From Eremophila alpestris peregrina (lineage: Eukaryota > Chordata > Aves > Passeriformes > Alaudidae), in assembly GCA_009792885.1 (NCBI GenBank), contig WMCF01000016.1, positions 8,603,062 through 8,667,061 on the forward strand: a stretch of 64,000 nucleotides of DNA. Reading direction: 5' to 3'. The notes beneath the pieces are model-generated. The model was not told where the DNA came from. It made no database searches and saw only the letters and a program-made list of their open reading frames with translations. Positions 62,155-64,000 of the stretch are shown piece by piece (positions within the stretch are counted from its first letter, which is position 1; every line of letters starts with the position of its first letter). The translations under genes were made by a program, and so were the position numbers.

Positions 62155-62600
62155 GATGGGGCCGGGGCACCCCAAGGCCCCGGCCCCACGCTGGCTACTC
62201 CCCAACAGCCTCTCTTCCAGGCTCCTCGGGCCCCACCGCCGCCGCCGACTCCTGCTTCCTGCTCTGGATCCCGGACACCCGGCTCCTTGCGTGGCGTCAG
62301 CAACCGCCCTGGGGTGGGGCCTCCTGTTCCCGCACCGGCCACGGAGGGCTCCGTGCCCCGGCACCCTTGGGGGAGGCTTGGGGCCCCACAGAGACGAGTT
62401 GGCTCCATACACGGGCACGGTGCCAGGCTGGCCCCAGGCAGCCGCAGCGGCTGGGGGACATGGTGTGGCAGCCGTGCCGGTACAGGCTGTGCCCAGCCGG
62501 GTGCATCGTCTCTCCGTGCTGCAGGGGAGCACTGGGCAGCCCTCAACCCTCCAGGGCACCAACAAATACCCCCGTTACATCAGAGAGTCAACAGGGTAGG
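62155..62600 (-). other. IL17RC 5' region
   Basis: About 450 bp separates the IL17RC start codon from the poly(A) site of the next gene upstream, IL17RE. It is GC-rich and non-coding as far as I can tell, and should contain the IL17RC promoter and 5' UTR. No TATA box is clear. Confidence 0.55.
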
Positions 62601-62613
62601 GTGAAATGACGCC

Positions 62614-62619
62614 TTTATT
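62614..62619 (-). terminator. Poly(A) signal of IL17RE
   Basis: TTTATT on the plus strand reads as AATAAA on the minus strand, about 500 bp past the IL17RE stop codon. No earlier minus-strand AATAAA is seen between 62620 and 63117. Confidence 0.8.
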
Positions 62620-63117
62620 GCTTCCACCCCAGAGCAAGTCCTGCTGGCAATGTCGAGGCAAAGAGCAGGGCCGGGCTATGCCCGGCACCTGCCCTTCTAG
62701 CCACCTGTGCCTGGGCAGGGCAGGGAGCCTCCCCATCTCTCAGCTTCTTCCTGCACCACCTCAACCCCTCGCTTGGCTGTGATGTCCAAAGGGGCTTCTA
62801 TGGGCTCTCCTCTGGAGCAGGTCCCTGTATGGGAATAAAGCTGCCCCTGCTAGGGACAGCACCTCCACTCCTGGCCACAGATGACCAGCTGGATGCTCAC
62901 TCTAGCCCCAGCAGCATACTCTGTGACTGATGCCAGTCGTGCTTGGAGCCCCGCAGCCCCTTCCCGGGGCACCCATGGGTACCCCTCCTGCCGCCGCAGT
63001 GGACACATGCTCACCTGAGCCCTGCCTTTTCCTGGCAGAACCCCTGCCCTCACCAGAGGGACGTGCCCAGCCCTGCACTCCCTGCAGCCATGCCCAGCTC
63101 AGGCCCAGCCTGGGCAC

Positions 63118-64000
63118 TCAGGTGCCAGAGGCTGCCCCGGGGGGCCGGGGCGGGGGACTGCCCTCCCCAGCCCCCACTTGCAGCAGCCGATGCAGGAGCC
63201 CCCCCGCCCTGCCCCGACGGCAGCGGCGAGGGGCCGGAGGGCTGCCCCGCAGGGCACCCAGCAGACTGGGCAGCTGTCGGGGCAGGCGGTAGGTGGGCAG
63301 GGGCCGAAGGGGTCGGGGGACATCGCGGGGGCTGCAGAGCCGGCTGAAATATGCCAGGACCCACCCGCCGCCGCGGCCCGCCGCAGCCAGCTCCCCGTGC
63401 AGACAGGCCATGGCTGCCCCAAAAATGTCATGGGCATCCCCGGGCGTGCCGTCGGCTATCCCGACCTGCCACCGATGAAAAAGCCGGGCACTGCCCCGGC
63501 TCCAGAGGAGGAGGACGGTGCCACGCTGGCGGCCCACGCGGCCCCGCTGGGCGTAGAGCCAGGGCAGGGCGCCCGCCTGACCCAAGCCACCCGCTTCCCA
63601 CAGGTCCAGGCGCACGTCGCAGCCCAGCCCTGCGCGCAGCCGCTCGGCCAGGGCACACACCAGCCCCAGGTGCTCCTCTGAGTCTGGCGAGTACAGCAGC
63701 AGCACGGGGCGCCCGCCAGGGACACCTGCAGGATGGAGGGGACAGCAGTGACAGCTCAGCTCCGTGTCCTACTGGCATCCTCTGGGGATACCCTGGCATC
63801 CAACAGCATCTGCCATCCACCACCCTAGGACACCCTGCAGCCCAGGAACTGACACCCCCTGGCACTCCAGCCCCTCTTGCCGTCCCTCCTGCAGCCCCCT
63901 CGGGTGCTCCTCACCATTATCTGGCCTCCAGGCACCACGGCAGTTGAGGAGCAGCACAGTCACCACCAGTCCCAGTGCCAGCACCAGCCCCAGCAGCCCG
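63118..64000 (-). CDS. IL17RE: IL17RE, interleukin-17 receptor E (3' part, truncated by window)
   Basis: Only the last two coding exons are present. The exon 64000-63915 continues beyond the window and encodes a transmembrane segment (LLGLVLALGLVVTVLLLNC). After a 189-bp intron, the final exon 63725-63118 encodes a SEFIR domain with VLLLYSPDSEEHLGLVCALA, LPWLYAQRGRV and TVLLLWSRGSARLFHRW, and a Pro/Arg-rich end. IL17RE is the receptor subunit for IL-17C and pairs with IL17RA in epithelia (family knowledge). Family membership (IL-17 receptor) is clear from the SEFIR. The E assignment leans on position next to IL17RC, as in humans, so another IL17R paralogue is a smaller possibility. The ectodomain lies outside the window. 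Confidence 0.85.

Overview
The window looks like an avian nuclear genome segment. The evidence is two CR1 LINE 3' fragments, short introns in a GC-rich gene-dense block, and gene content that matches human 3p21.31 and 3p25.3. I cannot name the species; nothing decisive separates songbirds from other birds. Family assignments rest on recalled knowledge of the mammalian proteins. Exon boundaries come from reading GT/AG sites and checking that phases join.

Left part (1-20.2 kb), a 3p21.31-like cluster. After about 7.5 kb with no recognisable gene comes CCDC71 on the minus strand, with a single coding exon and a probable 5' UTR exon 2.5 kb away in a CpG island. The same island starts, in the opposite direction, a five-exon gene for a 346-residue HAD-like protein that I cannot name. 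KLHDC8B follows on the plus strand (five coding exons, 353 aa), with its own CpG island and a clear poly(A) signal.

Middle part (20.2-49 kb), AT-richer and sparse. It holds IHO1 (CCDC36), the meiotic double-strand-break factor, spread over 21 kb in seven coding exons (645 aa). Its introns carry a CR1 fragment, a TA microsatellite and a perfect 31-bp hairpin. A degenerate minisatellite lies just before the first coding exon. CCDC71, KLHDC8B and IHO1 keep the human order.

Right part (49-64 kb), a compact GC-rich block matching human 3p25.3: PRRT3 (plus), then CRELD1, IL17RC and IL17RE (all minus). PRRT3 and CRELD1 converge tail to tail with about 110 bp between poly(A) signals. IL17RC has 17 coding exons (720 aa), and its stop codon lies inside its poly(A) signal. 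IL17RE runs off the right edge; only its transmembrane and SEFIR exons are present. The junction of the two human-separated blocks falls between 45.7 and about 49 kb.

The genes are not an operon. The only clear functional grouping is the IL17RC/IL17RE pair, paralogous interleukin-17 receptor subunits that signal through SEFIR domains.
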